A stretch of DNA of 6,474 nucleotides, from assembly GCA_002455755.1 (NCBI GenBank), contig DKLL01000079.1, positions 17,163 through 23,636 of the forward strand. Reading direction: 5' to 3'. Below are positions 5,865-6,474 of this stretch, in pieces. The notes beneath the pieces were generated by a model that made no database searches, was not told where the DNA came from, and saw only the letters and a list, made by a program, of their open reading frames with translations. The stretch comes from Acinetobacter sp. UBA6641. GTDB lineage: Bacteria > Pseudomonadota > Gammaproteobacteria > Pseudomonadales > Moraxellaceae. Position 1 is the stretch's first letter, and every line of letters begins with the position of its first letter. Both the position numbers and the translations under genes were made by a program.

Positions 5865-5965
5865 AAAATCTTCAGTAGTGTGGATGCTTATCACTAGATC
5901 ATTATTAAAAAATCAACTGCACATCATTGCTCTAAATTCAGTTATCTATTGATCACCAAATAAGA

Positions 5966-6307
5966 TTAACGCAACGCACCGATATAATGATGCGAAACCT
6001 GGGCACGGTAAATATCATCTTCGGTGGGTTCAACCATAATAAGATCTACATTTTTTTCTTCCATCGGGCTTTCCACGTCGGGTTCGTCCAGCAAAGAAGG
6101 TAAATTCAACACCGTTTTTAAACGCTCAATCAGGCGTAAAAGTTCAGGATCTTGAGTCTGTTGCGCCAATTCCACAACATGTTGGGCATAATCAATATCT
6201 TCAGCCAGATATATCGCATCAACCACACGCCCTGAAACACGGCGCAGACGTGCATAAATTAAAGTTGTGATTGAAAAAACTTCCCCATGGCCCAAAATCT
6301 TGTTCAT
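5966..6307 (-). CDS. Conserved-looking hypothetical protein, 113 aa
   Basis: I do not recognise this gene. The start is placed at the ATG at 6307, because AAGGGG lies 7 nt upstream; a TTG nine codons earlier (6334) would include the ribosome site inside the coding sequence and is unlikely. The protein MNKILGHGEVFSITT... has no signal peptide or membrane helix and should be cytoplasmic. Residues 15-68 look helical, with a basic patch RLRRVSGR (20-27). Residues 73-98 form an acidic, Pro-containing linker (DEPDVESPMEEK, then EPTEDD). The C-terminus ends in an aromatic-His stretch, IYRAQVSHHYIGALR. Codon use and composition resemble the neighbours. It is separated from pyrB by about 290 bp including a hairpin, so it is probably its own unit. 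No promoter stands out upstream. Confidence 0.75.
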   Translation of the reverse strand: MNKILGHGEVFSITTLIYARLRRVSGRVVDAIYLAEDIDYAQHVVELAQQTQDPELLRLIERLKTVLNLPSLLDEPDVESPMEEKNVDLIMVEPTEDDIYRAQVSHHYIGALR

Positions 6308-6474
6308 CACTCTACCCCTTTTTATTGCTATCAATCTTTAATCAAAACTAAAAGTGTACTTGCACCGTTTCATCACCGATAAAACAGAATGCTGAACAGG
6401 ATTTAGCAAAATATGTACCAATAACGTGAAATATAAAGATTTAATTTTTCTGGCTCATTCGTACAACTCAAGCA
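6308..6474. other. Upstream flank without a supported gene
   Basis: Apart from the AAGGGG ribosome site at 6320-6315 on the minus strand, I see no convincing promoter pair, terminator or coding start here. The promoter of the 113-aa gene is presumably in this stretch but is not obvious. Confidence 0.5.

Noticed and set aside
5740..5865. Possible plus-strand small RNA ending at the hairpin 5827-5863
   Set aside because: GATAAT at 5764 has no -35 partner at proper spacing, and the hairpin has no plus-strand U-run beyond four.
6308..6334. TTG start at 6334 for the small protein
   Set aside because: The AAGGGG ribosome site lies inside that extension and points to the ATG at 6307.
6426..6474. 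Plus-strand GTG frame open to the window end (MKYKDLIFLAHSYNSS)
   Set aside because: No Shine-Dalgarno, only 16 codons visible and no recognisable family; could be a real gene start but cannot be supported here.

Overview
The window looks like chromosomal DNA of an Acinetobacter-type gammaproteobacterium. It is AT-rich and has short UUCG-loop terminators. It carries an aspartate transcarbamoylase gene coupled to an inactive dihydroorotase-like gene, the arrangement known from Pseudomonas and related gammaproteobacteria. The genus is inferred from gene style and context, not from a search. Every convincing gene lies on the minus strand, so transcription runs from high to low coordinates. I see no tRNA, rRNA, CRISPR array, insertion sequence or phage gene.

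In transcription order, 6474-6308 holds no gene I can support. A small uncharacterised protein of 113 aa follows (6307-5966). An intergenic stretch of about 290 bp then carries a hairpin/terminator, a 13-bp tandem repeat and the pyrB promoter, whose core is flanked by two dyads. pyrB (5671-4655) and pyrC' (4644-3409) form a tight operon for the first committed step of pyrimidine synthesis. PyrB has all its active-site residues. PyrC' has lost the dihydroorotase metal ligands and is probably a structural partner. A UUCG-loop terminator closes this operon.

Just behind it, a promoter with a perfect TATAAT drives two paralogous lipoprotein genes (3289-2555 and 2508-1606). Both share a family core with the marks KCDDE, DPNS-K-C and QPTD-G. 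Only the second adds a C-terminal LprI/DUF1311-type domain. A terminator identical over 26 bp to the pyr terminator ends this unit, so the lipoprotein operon sits between two copies of the same terminator.

The last gene (1415 to beyond position 1) encodes a membrane-anchored OmpA-family protein: a cytoplasmic N-domain, one transmembrane helix, a BON-like region and an OmpA C-terminal peptidoglycan-binding domain. Its well-placed Shine-Dalgarno serves an ATG at 1460, but codon 11 from there is an in-frame amber stop. The rest of the frame is intact, so the gene is either freshly broken or starts again at the ATG at 1415.

The best candidates for something undescribed are the two-member lipoprotein family (with or without an LprI domain), the amber-interrupted OmpA/BON protein, and the paired dyads at the pyrB promoter. 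I see no complete new defence or mobile system.
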